DNA of 64,000 bases, from assembly GCF_024338845.1 (NCBI RefSeq), contig NZ_CP101414.1, positions 124,001-188,000 of the forward strand, given 5' to 3'. A program made the position numbers and the translations under genes. The notes under the pieces were generated by a model. The model made no database searches. It was not told the origin of the DNA and saw nothing but the letters and a program-made list of their open reading frames with translations. Source of the DNA: Mycoplasma bradburyae. GTDB taxonomy: Bacteria; Bacillota_I; Bacilli_A; Mycoplasmatales; Mycoplasmoidaceae. Below, piece by piece: positions 55,137 through 62,398 of this stretch (its first letter is position 1; each line of letters starts with the position of its first letter).

Positions 55137-56065
55137 GACAAGAAATTACTCCTTTAGTAGATAATGAAGTTTTAAAAGCTCAAGGACTAAAGTGTGTTTT
55201 TGATGAAGGTACTCCCGAAGAATTCTGAGCGTTAAACGGGATTGATTTTACTTTTGAAAAAAACAAAATTTACTGTATTATTGGTAACTCTGGAAGTGGT
55301 AAATCAACTTTAGTGACGCACTTTAATGGGTTGTTGGTATCTAAATACGGATCTTTATCAATTCGTGATTTTAAGAATAACAATGACATTGTTATTTCCC
55401 CAGCTACTAAAAAGATTAAAAATTTTAAACGCTTAAGAAAGATTATCTCAATGGTATTCCAGTTTCCAGAATACCAATTATTTAAAGATACGATCCAAAA
55501 AGATATTATGTTTGGTCCGATCGCATTAGGGGTTAGTAAAGAAGAAGCTGCTAAACTTGCTAAGTTTTATCTTAACCGAATGGGATTGGATTCTTCTTAT
55601 TTAGATGTTAGTCCGTTTGAACTATCCGGAGGACAAAAAAGACGGGTGGCAATTGCTGGAATTCTTGCTATTCAATCTGAGATCATTATCTTTGACGAAC
55701 CAACTGCAGGACTAGATCCAAAGGGTGAAAGCGAGATGGTTGATTTGATTCTTGAATCCAAAAGAGAAAACAAAACCGTGATCGTGATTACCCACCAAAT
55801 GGAAAAAGTTCTTGAGATAGCAGACGAAATCATCTTATTAAATGAAGGTAAGATCTTAACATCAGGTAAACCTTATGAGATCTTTACCGACCCAGAAGTA
55901 GTCTTAAAAACTTCAATAACCCTACCAAATGTAATCCAGGTAATTAACGATTTGTCATTAAAAAATCCTTTGTTTAAAAAACTGTATGATTACCAACCAA
56001 GGAATATAAAACAATTAGCTCAAGCAATAAACGAAGTAATAAAAAAACATGAAGAACGCAATTAA
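55109..56065 (+). CDS. ecfA2: energy-coupling factor transporter ATPase EcfA2
   Basis: 318 residues from ATG 55109 inside ecfA1: MFKSRSKRLRQEITPLVDNE is a basic N-terminal extension of about 25 residues. Walker A IGNSGSGKSTLVTH, VFQFPEYQLF, LSGGQKRRVAIAG, IIIFDEPTAGLDP. The insert of about 20 residues ahead of the Q-loop (FKNNNDIVISPATKK) is mollicute-like. Its stop overlaps ecfT. Confidence 0.95.
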
Positions 56066-57218
56066 TGGTTATATCTTAAGTAACTCGATTGTTCATAAAA
56101 CTAACCCATCAATTAAATTGATGATTTTTATTGCTTTTGTGATAATCGTTTTCTTACCAACGGGATTAGTTTTTCAACTGATCACAATTTCAATAATTTC
56201 GACAATCTTTATGATTTCGAAATTACCTTTTAAAATTTACTGATCAACATTAAAAACAATAATAATAATGTTTTTATTCTTGTTTTTAATCAACTGGTTT
56301 ACTTATCGTAACCCAGGGTTTTTAAATATCTCAAGTGTTTCAAATCAACATAATTACCTATTAATAGGTAATTATGAAGATAAGATTGTGGCTAATCTTT
56401 ATGATTATGATTTCTTTAGCAAGAATCAATTCCCAATTTTTAACTCCAAAACTAAGATGATGATTAGTTTTGGAGATGTATTAAATATCGTTCAACAAAA
56501 AAGATCAGATTTAACATTTGAACAAGTACAACAATTTTTTAAAATATCAGTACCTAAAGTAGCGGGTGCAGACTTAGTGCAATTCAGTTTTAATCCCGAT
56601 AGTTTGGTATTAAAACCAGAATATTTCTTTAATTGATACGCTTTAAGTTTTAAAACTTTATTTATTACTTTATCGATCGTATTAAAGATCTTTATGATGG
56701 TTTTATTGGCTACAATATTAACATCATCAAGTACATCAATTGAATTAACATTCGGGATTGAACAATTACTGTCACCTTTAAAGTTATTAAAAGTGCCAGT
56801 GAATTCTTTAGCAATGACGATTAGTATCTCGATTAGATTCGTGCCTTCATTGTTATTAGAATCTCAAAGAATTCTAAATGCACAAGCATCTAGAGGAATT
56901 GATTTCAAGAATGGTAATTTTATTGAACGATTGCGTTCTTTAATATCATTAATTATCCCGATGGTATCGATCGCGTTTAGAAACGCAGGTGAGTTAGCTA
57001 ACGCTATGGACGCAAGAAGCTACAACCCTAGATTTGCTAGAACAAGATACCGAATCTTTAAAGTTCATGCTTTAGATCTATTTGTTTATACGATCTTAAT
57101 GATTATCTTGGGATTCTTTATTTTTGTAGCTTCTTCTAGAATCTTCTTTGGAGTATTTGGATCACCTGAATGAATGGTAATTGGTTTGGGAGCAAACGTT
57201 GGGCAATTTAAATCGTAA
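56049..57218 (+). CDS. ecfT: energy-coupling factor transmembrane protein EcfT
   Basis: 389 residues against about 265 in most bacteria. N-terminal membrane segments (SIKLMIFIAFVIIVFLPTGL), then an insertion of about 105 mostly polar residues (about 85-195), then the rest of the EcfT core with the two conserved coupling helices: ESQRILNAQASRGID and NAMDARSYNPRFART. Those helices grip the ATPases. TGA codes Trp at three sites. Confidence 0.93.
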
Positions 57219-57225
57219 TGTACTA

Positions 57226-57939
57226 ATGAATATTACATACCACGGAACTAAGTTTCATGGTTATGCAATTCAAAAAGATTATGTGAGTGTTCAATCCAAA
57301 CTACAAGACGCATTAGAATGAATCTATGAACAAAAGATTAATGTTAATGCAAGCGGAAGAACAGATAAAGGAGTACATGCGATCAATCAATATATTAGTT
57401 TTTATATCGATGATCGGATTAGTTTAGAAAAACTTCGCGAAATTTTAAATCGTTATGGTCTTAACCAATGATACATCAGATGGATCAAAGATGTTGATAG
57501 TAAGTTTCATGCTAGATTTAGCGCTAAATCTAAGACCTATCTTTATTTAATTGATTATTGTTCTAACAATCCCTTATTTTATGACCATGCTTGGATTGTT
57601 AATTTTAAATTGGATTTTGATCTGATTAAAAAAGCAATACCGATCCTGGAAGGAACGCATAACTATTGATCGTTTTCAACAGCTGATAAAGATAAAGGTA
57701 ATCGAACAGTTCACAAGATTGATCTAAAGATTGAAAACGATAAGATCTATATTTATGTAACAGGCAATGGATTCTTAAGATCTATGGTGAGAATGATTGT
57801 GGGGGCTTTATATAATATTGGAATTAAAAAATATGATCTTAACCACCTTAAGTGGTTATTAGATAATCCTAAAAAAGGTAAAGCAATTACTAAAGCTCCA
57901 GCTAGTGGGTTATACTTATATGATGTTTATTATGAATAA
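57226..57939 (+). CDS. truA: tRNA pseudouridine synthase A
   Basis: 237 residues; broken up under the standard code by TGA Trp codons. MNITYHGTKFHGYAIQKD opens the fold, the catalytic Asp is in NASGRTDKGVHA (about residue 47), ARFSAKSKTYLY and NGFLRSMVRMIVGAL follow. Makes pseudouridine at 38-40 in tRNA anticodon stems. ATG 57226 was chosen; an ATG at 57218 is stopped after two codons. The ecfA-ecfA-ecfT-truA order is also known in Firmicutes. Confidence 0.95.
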
Positions 57940-57965
57940 AGACGCTTATGCGTCTTTATTTTATT
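57935..57965 (+). terminator. terminator after truA
   Basis: Perfect 11-bp arms AATAAAGACGC / GCGTCTTTATT, loop TTAT, T-rich downstream; arm includes the truA stop codon. Confidence 0.85.
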
Positions 57966-58219
57966 TATTGATTATATGATGTTTCGATAAATAGATAATC
58001 TAACGATATAGACTATATTTAGTAGATATTTTATAAAGTACAATAAATTGTTTTAGTTCTTGTAATTATTAGTTATTCATAGTTAATTTATATAAATTAA
58101 CTTATGATTAGTTATTTTTCTTATGTTGTTATTAATTAAATTAAGGTTAAATATTAGTTATTATTAAATTTATTCATCAAATATTTAATATTTTGTTATA
58201 ATCTATTAGGTTAAATAAT
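57966..58219 (+). promoter_or_regulatory. AT-rich leader and promoter of the second tRNA cluster
   Basis: About 255 bases with no coding frame. A perfect TATAAT at 58197-58202 lies 18 bases ahead of tRNA-Cys. Confidence 0.55.
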
Positions 58220-58293
58220 GGTGCCTTAGTCAAGTGGTAAGGCTTGGAGCTGCAACCTCCACATCGTCAGTTCGATTCTGACAGGCACCTCCA
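58220..58293 (+). tRNA. tRNA-Cys (GCA)
   Basis: Acceptor GGTGCCT / AGGCACC, anticodon loop CTGCAAC, T-loop TTCGATT, discriminator T, encoded CCA. Confidence 0.96.
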
Positions 58294-58294
58294 T

Positions 58295-58345
58295 GTATGT
58301 CCGGGGCGGAATTATATTTTGGTTCGACTCCAAAAACATACGCCA
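58295..58345 (+). ncRNA. tRNA-like half molecule: acceptor stem plus T-arm, no D or anticodon arm
   Basis: 51 nt placed between tRNA-Cys and tRNA-Pro. Acceptor strands GTATGTC / AACATAC pair at six of seven positions. A canonical 5-bp T-stem TTTGG / CCAAA holds loop TTCGACT, matching the T-loop consensus. Discriminator G is followed by encoded CCA. Between the two halves only about 16 bases (CGGGGCGGAATTATAT) stand in place of the D arm, anticodon arm and variable loop. It may be a decayed tRNA gene or a functional minihelix RNA; transcription as part of the tRNA operon is likely. Confidence 0.6.
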
Positions 58346-58357
58346 AATAATTATCAA

Positions 58358-58434
58358 CGGGAAGTAGCTTAGCTTGGTAGAGCACTTGGTTTGGGACCAA
58401 GGGGTCGCAGGTTCAAATCCTGTCTTCCCGACCA
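58358..58434 (+). tRNA. tRNA-Pro (TGG)
   Basis: Acceptor CGGGAAG / CTTCCCG, anticodon stem CTTGG / CCAAG with loop TTTGGGA, encoded CCA. Confidence 0.97.
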
Positions 58435-58440
58435 GTTTAT

Positions 58441-58517
58441 GGCTGGATACCTCAGTTGGTTAGAGGGCTCGGTTCATACCCGAGTTGTCGTGAGTTCGAA
58501 TCTCACTCCAGCCACCA
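58441..58517 (+). tRNA. tRNA-Met, elongator (CAT)
   Basis: Acceptor GGCTGGA / TCCAGCC, anticodon stem CTCGG / CCGAG with loop TTCATAC. Loop sequence and fully paired acceptor identify the elongator type. Confidence 0.88.
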
Positions 58518-58521
58518 TGTT

Positions 58522-58597
58522 GGATCTATAGCTCAATGGTTAGAGCCCCCGACTCATAATCGGTTGGTTACAGGTTCAAGTCCTGTTAGATCCACCA
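58522..58597 (+). tRNA. tRNA-Ile2 (CAT, expected lysidine at C34)
   Basis: Acceptor GGATCTA / TAGATCC, anticodon stem CCGA / TCGG with loop CTCATAA. This loop resembles tRNA-Ile2 of Gram-positive bacteria, where TilS changes C34 to lysidine so it reads ATA. A second elongator Met is the alternative. Confidence 0.8.
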
Positions 58598-58618
58598 GTA
58601 ATATTAAAAAAATTTAGT

Positions 58619-58684
58619 ATAGTACTTAGTTTTTTAATTTTCTTATAAAATAAATAGCAGGTATTATTGCTAAATAAGTACTAT
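58619..58684 (+). repeat. inverted repeat bracketing the spacer before tRNA-Ser
   Basis: 10-bp perfect arms ATAGTACTTA (58619-58628) and TAAGTACTAT (58675-58684), 46 bases apart. The spacer also has T-runs that could end transcription and a smaller AGCA / TGCT repeat. Confidence 0.4.
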
Positions 58685-58691
58685 CTTATAT

Positions 58692-58782
58692 GGATGCTTA
58701 CCCAAGTGGCTGAAGGGTTCGGTCTTGAAAACCGAGAGTGGCTTAACGGTCAGCGGGGGTTCGAATCCCTCAGCATCCGCCA
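58692..58782 (+). tRNA. tRNA-Ser (TGA)
   Basis: 91-nt class II tRNA with long variable arm. Acceptor GGATGCT / AGCATCC, anticodon stem TCGGT / ACCGA with loop CTTGAAA, discriminator G, encoded CCA. Confidence 0.96.
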
Positions 58783-58806
58783 TTAATAGAAATAATTAAT
58801 ATTTTT

Positions 58807-58835
58807 ACACATTATTATATGTTATAATAATGTGT
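58807..58835 (+). promoter_or_regulatory. 13-bp perfect dyad containing the -10 box of tRNA-fMet
   Basis: Arms ACACATTATTATA / TATAATAATGTGT with a 3-base centre. The right arm starts with TATAAT (58823-58828). The dyad ends 6 bases before the tRNA, so it covers the -10 element and the start site. Confidence 0.55.
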
Positions 58836-58841
58836 ATATAT

Positions 58842-58917
58842 CGCGGGATAGAGCAGCCGGTAGCTCGTCAGGCTCATAATCTGAAGGTCGTTGGTTCAAA
58901 TCCAGCTCCCGCAACCA
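58842..58917 (+). tRNA. initiator tRNA-fMet (CAT)
   Basis: Begins CGCGGGA with the 3' strand TCCCGCA, giving the unpaired C1-A72 that marks bacterial initiators. Anticodon loop CTCATAA, encoded CCA. Substrate of Fmt (12900). Confidence 0.95.
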
Positions 58918-58921
58918 TTAT

Positions 58922-58995
58922 GGTTCCTTGGTGTAGTGATAACATACCTCCCTGTCACGGAGGGGTTGCGGGTTTGATTCCCGTAGGAACCGCCA
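58922..58995 (+). tRNA. tRNA-Asp (GTC)
   Basis: Acceptor GGTTCCT / AGGAACC, anticodon loop CTGTCAC, discriminator G, encoded CCA. Confidence 0.97.
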
Positions 58996-58996
58996 T

Positions 58997-59072
58997 GGTC
59001 TTGTAGCTCAGTCGGTAGAGCAATGGTCTGAAGAACCATGTGTCGGCAGTTCGATTCTGCCCGAGACCACCA
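58997..59072 (+). tRNA. tRNA-Phe (GAA)
   Basis: Acceptor GGTCTTG / CGAGACC, anticodon stem ATGGT / ACCAT with loop CTGAAGA, encoded CCA. Confidence 0.97.
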
Positions 59073-59094
59073 TTATTATCGTTATTCATAATTA

Positions 59095-59125
59095 ATAACT
59101 ATTAATTACATGCATTAATAGTTAT
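59095..59125 (+). repeat. perfect inverted repeat after tRNA-Phe
   Basis: 12-bp perfect arms ATAACTATTAAT / ATTAATAGTTAT with a 7-base loop; no T-run follows, so a processing or stabilising hairpin is more likely than a terminator. Confidence 0.5.
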
Positions 59126-59145
59126 CTCCTTCATATAAATAGTTT

Positions 59146-59175
59146 AAATTACGCATGAAAATGCGTAATTTTTAT
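59146..59175 (+). terminator. terminator of the second tRNA cluster
   Basis: 10-bp arms AAATTACGCA / TGCGTAATTT, 6-base loop, T-rich tail. A TATAAT at 59186-59191 then starts the tRNA-Arg transcript. Confidence 0.75.
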
Positions 59176-59205
59176 TACGATATATTATAATCCTATAAGG
59201 AAAAT

Positions 59206-59282
59206 GTCGGCATAGCTCAACCGGATAGAGCATCAGTTTGCGGAACTGAAGGTTACAGGTTCAAGTCCTGTTGTCGACGCCA
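59206..59282 (+). tRNA. tRNA-Arg (GCG)
   Basis: Acceptor GTCGGCA / TGTCGAC (one G-T pair), anticodon stem TCAGT / ACTGA with loop TTGCGGA, giving anticodon GCG. Most bacteria use ACG (edited to ICG) for this codon box, so GCG is unusual. Own promoter and terminator. Confidence 0.92.
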
Positions 59283-59306
59283 TTAATAATAGATTTCATA
59301 TTACAT

Positions 59307-59346
59307 AACCTCATAACAACAATATACCTGTTATGAGGTTTTTTTC
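59307..59346 (+). terminator. terminator after tRNA-Arg
   Basis: Perfect 12-bp arms AACCTCATAACA / TGTTATGAGGTT with 10-base loop and a T-run. Confidence 0.85.
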
Positions 59347-59390
59347 ATGTATTAAATAAAGATTTATTGGTTAGTTTTTATTATAAGCAT

Positions 59391-59423
59391 AAAAAAACAT
59401 TACCTTATATCAAGGTAATGTTT
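59391..59423 (-). terminator. terminator of the lipoprotein gene
   Basis: Perfect 12-bp arms AAACATTACCTT / AAGGTAATGTTT; on the minus strand it is followed by a run of seven T. Confidence 0.8.
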
Positions 59424-59455
59424 ATGAATAATTAAATAAAACAATTATATCTTAA

Positions 59456-60277
59456 TTAAGATCTTGTATAAACACCAGTTAGGAAGCTTGAGAAGCTATC
59501 ATCAATAGTTAAATCTTGATTAACTAATTTATGGTTTTGAATAGTTGATGATTGTAAAACAAATGATTTGTTAGCTGGAGCTGATGAACCCATATAAAAG
59601 TGAGGCGTAATTTTACCGCTACCATCATTAGTGAATGCGATGTTCATTATTTTTGTTGTTCCATCAACACGATTTAATCAGCCACTTGTTTGTTCTGGAT
59701 ATGTTTTAACTAAGAACTCAACAATTTCTCTATATGTTTTAGCTGATTGATCGTTTCTTACATATTGATTAGAACGATCTTTTTCTTCTTTAGTAGCTTT
59801 ATCATCGTTTTTCTTATCAGGGTATTTAGAAAACGGATTTAATTGGTTAGATGGAGCTCTTTGATCAGAAAGTTCATCTCTATATAATAAGAAAAGAATC
59901 CCATCTTTGTAACTAGGGTTATCTTGAGGTGGTTGTCATTTTTTAATAGCTCTAGCATAAGGACCTTCTCATTTTAAACCACTACTTAAATCACCACCAT
60001 CAATGAAGTAGTTTTGAGCTGGATCGGTGTTAGTTAAAATTGTTAATACGTAATCACCGTTATTAATTAGGTTAGTACCATAAACAGCTGTTTGAACTGG
60101 AGATTTTAATTCGTTAGTTATACTTTGTAAAGATACTTTATTATTAACATCTTCAGCTGAAACAACTTTAAAAAACCCTGGACTAGTAGCTACTGTACAA
60201 CTTGTTAAAGCAAAACTCAAACCAAAAGCTAGAGAAGCTAGCCCTGTAAGTTTTGAAACAATTTTGTTTTTATTCAT
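59456..60277 (-). CDS. putative surface lipoprotein
   Basis: 273 residues. The N terminus MNKNKIVSKLTGLASLAFGL ends in a lipobox LTSC with Cys27, so it should be lipid-anchored on the outer face after cleavage by LspA. The mature part is polar, with WEGPYARAIKKW and ILFLLYRDELSDQRA, and a Trp via TGA at three sites. I do not recognise the family. Mycoplasma lipoproteins are often paralogous and antigenic; the neighbours give no clue to function. Monocistronic with its own terminator. Confidence 0.8.
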
Positions 60278-60335
60278 ATATTTTTATTTATTAACAGATA
60301 ATATTATATAAAAAGATAATAATAATAGTTGGCAT

Positions 60336-61253
60336 ATGATTCATTCAAAAAGATTAATTTTAGTCATTGGTCCAACTGGAACTAAGAAATCATATTTAGC
60401 GAATAAATTAGCTATTAAATTAAACCTACCGATCATCTCAGCAGACGCTTTTCAAGTGTATAAAGAGCTAAATGCTGGTGTTAATAAACCATCAGAAAAA
60501 ATATTATCAGAAATTAACTATCACCTTGTTTCTGAAATCTCAATTTTTGATGACTGATCAATAGCTCATTTCAATAAAAAAGCTAAAGCGATTTTAGAAC
60601 AATCACCTGATTGAACTATTGTATGTGGAGGAAGTCATCTCTATATAAATAGTTTAATTAACGATTACCAGTTAGATAATGAAGAACTTGATATCGAACT
60701 ATTTAACAATCTAGAAAAACTAGAAAATACCGAGCTATTTAATCAGTTAATTAATTACGATAAAGAAGAAGCTAATAAGATTGGAATTAACAACAGAAAA
60801 CGATTATTACGCGCTTTATATTTATTTAAAAAACGCGGTAAAAAGTCGAAAAATGACACTAAAAAATATGATTATATAGTTGTTAAATGTATGTCAGATA
60901 AAGATCAACTTTTTGCTTATCTAAGCGATCGATTAGATGAAATGATAAATGATCTAAATTGAATTAAAGAAATTGAATATTTAGATAAAATAATTGAAGC
61001 TAAAAAACTAGATAAACAACCAATAGCCATGAAGGCTCTAGGCTATCCAGAAATCTATCATTCTTGAAAAAATAATTTACCCATAAACAAAGAAGAAATA
61101 AATAAGAAACTTAAAAAGTTAGTTAAGCATCAACTAACCTGAACAAGAAATAAATTTAATGAAGGTTTAAAAGAATTTAGTTTCAATTTCTTTAAGGATG
61201 ATCCTGATAAGCTTTGTAATGAGATAATTTCGTATATAAAAAATAATGACTAG
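60336..61253 (+). CDS. miaA: tRNA dimethylallyltransferase
   Basis: 305 residues. LILVIGPTGTKKSYLANKLA is the P-loop, where the usual GPTASGKT is changed (Lys in place of Gly at 17). PIISADAFQVYKELNAG keeps the SADS-Q-Y-LDIGT region, VCGGSHLYINSLI the GGTGLY region, and INNRKRLLRAL the NxRR motif. Transfers an isopentenyl-type group to A37 of tRNAs reading UNN codons such as Phe, Ser, Cys and Trp. Trp by TGA. The stop overlaps the next gene by 8 bases. Confidence 0.88.
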
Positions 61254-62292
61254 ACACTTATATATTCATCTCCCATTATGTCAAAAAATATGTACTTTTT
61301 GTGACTTTAAAAGAGAATTAATTGATCGTTATAACCCACAAAAAGTAGTTCAAGATTTAATTGATGAGATAGAAAGAAAACAGTTTAATAAAGAACAGTT
61401 TTTAAGTATATATTTAGGTGGAGGAACTCCTAATATATTTAGCGATGAACTTTTAGATTATTTTTTATCAAAAATTTCAAAATATGCGGCAAAAACGTGT
61501 GAATTTACTATAGAATGTAATCCAGATTTAATTACAAAATCGCAAGCAAAAATATTCAAAAATAATTTAGTAAATCGAGTGTCTGTTGGTGTGCAAATAA
61601 TTAACAACAAAATCCTTAAATACTTAAACAGAACACATGATATTAATCAATGTTATGACGCTATCAAAAATTTATATGATGTAGGCATTGATAATATTAA
61701 TATCGATTTAATGTATGCTTTACCGCACATGAAAAAAGAAGATGTTTTAGAAAATATTGAATTCATAAAAAAAACTAAACCTAATCATGTTTCGTTTTAT
61801 GGATTAGATTTAAAACCAGGTGCATATCTAACTAAGACTCCATATGAAATAGATTTAGATGAAGAAGCAATGCAATTAAGATTAATGAAAGCAGAGCTTA
61901 ATAAACTGAAATACAAACGTTATGAAGTGGCTAATTGATCACGTCTAAAAAAATATAGATCTGTACATAATTTAGCTTATTGATTAACTAAAGATTACGC
62001 CGCTATTGGATGAGGGGCTCATGGATTTGAAAACCGCACAACTTACTATTATGATGGCAAGATTGATAACTGAGAAATTAAATCAAATTTATTAACTGAT
62101 GATCAATTTTATCAAAGGGTTTTAATGATGGGTTTAAGACTCAAAGATGGCATAGATATAACTAAAGAACCATTTAAGACTGCTTATGAAAAATACAAAG
62201 ATAAACTTAAGTATGTTTCAATAAAAAACAATTATCTTAAAGCTGACAACATCGATTTATTGAATGTGTCAATCATCGATATTTTTAATTAA
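61246..62292 (+). CDS. hemW: HemW-like radical SAM protein
   Basis: 348 residues. CQKICTFCDF (Cys12, 16, 19) binds the iron-sulfur cluster and SIYLGGGTPNIF and VSVGVQIIN are typical of the HemN/HemW group. HNLAYWLTKDYAAIGWGAHGF has the HNxxYW heme-binding motif of HemW, a haem chaperone, not the CPDH oxidase. Haem use in mycoplasmas is doubtful, so the real role is unclear. Seven TGA Trp codons, four in the C-terminal half. Confidence 0.88.
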
Positions 62293-62294
62293 TA

Positions 62295-62398
62295 TATTAG
62301 TAATAATACTAATAAAAAGATAGTCCTGGCATGGGTGTTTATTTTTCTATATAATTTTATTTAATCTTGCTAATAAGTAAGATCAAGGTTATTTCCAT
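62295..62398 (+). promoter_or_regulatory. smc promoter region
   Basis: A hairpin with perfect 8-bp arms TATTAGTA / TACTAATA (62295-62314) lies right after hemW, then a TATAAT at 62350-62355, about 45 bases ahead of smc. Confidence 0.5.

Noticed and set aside
58295..58345. End piece of a tmRNA gene
   Set aside because: Lacks the tmRNA 5' GGGG-type acceptor, the tag frame and the length; only 51 nt between neighbouring tRNAs.
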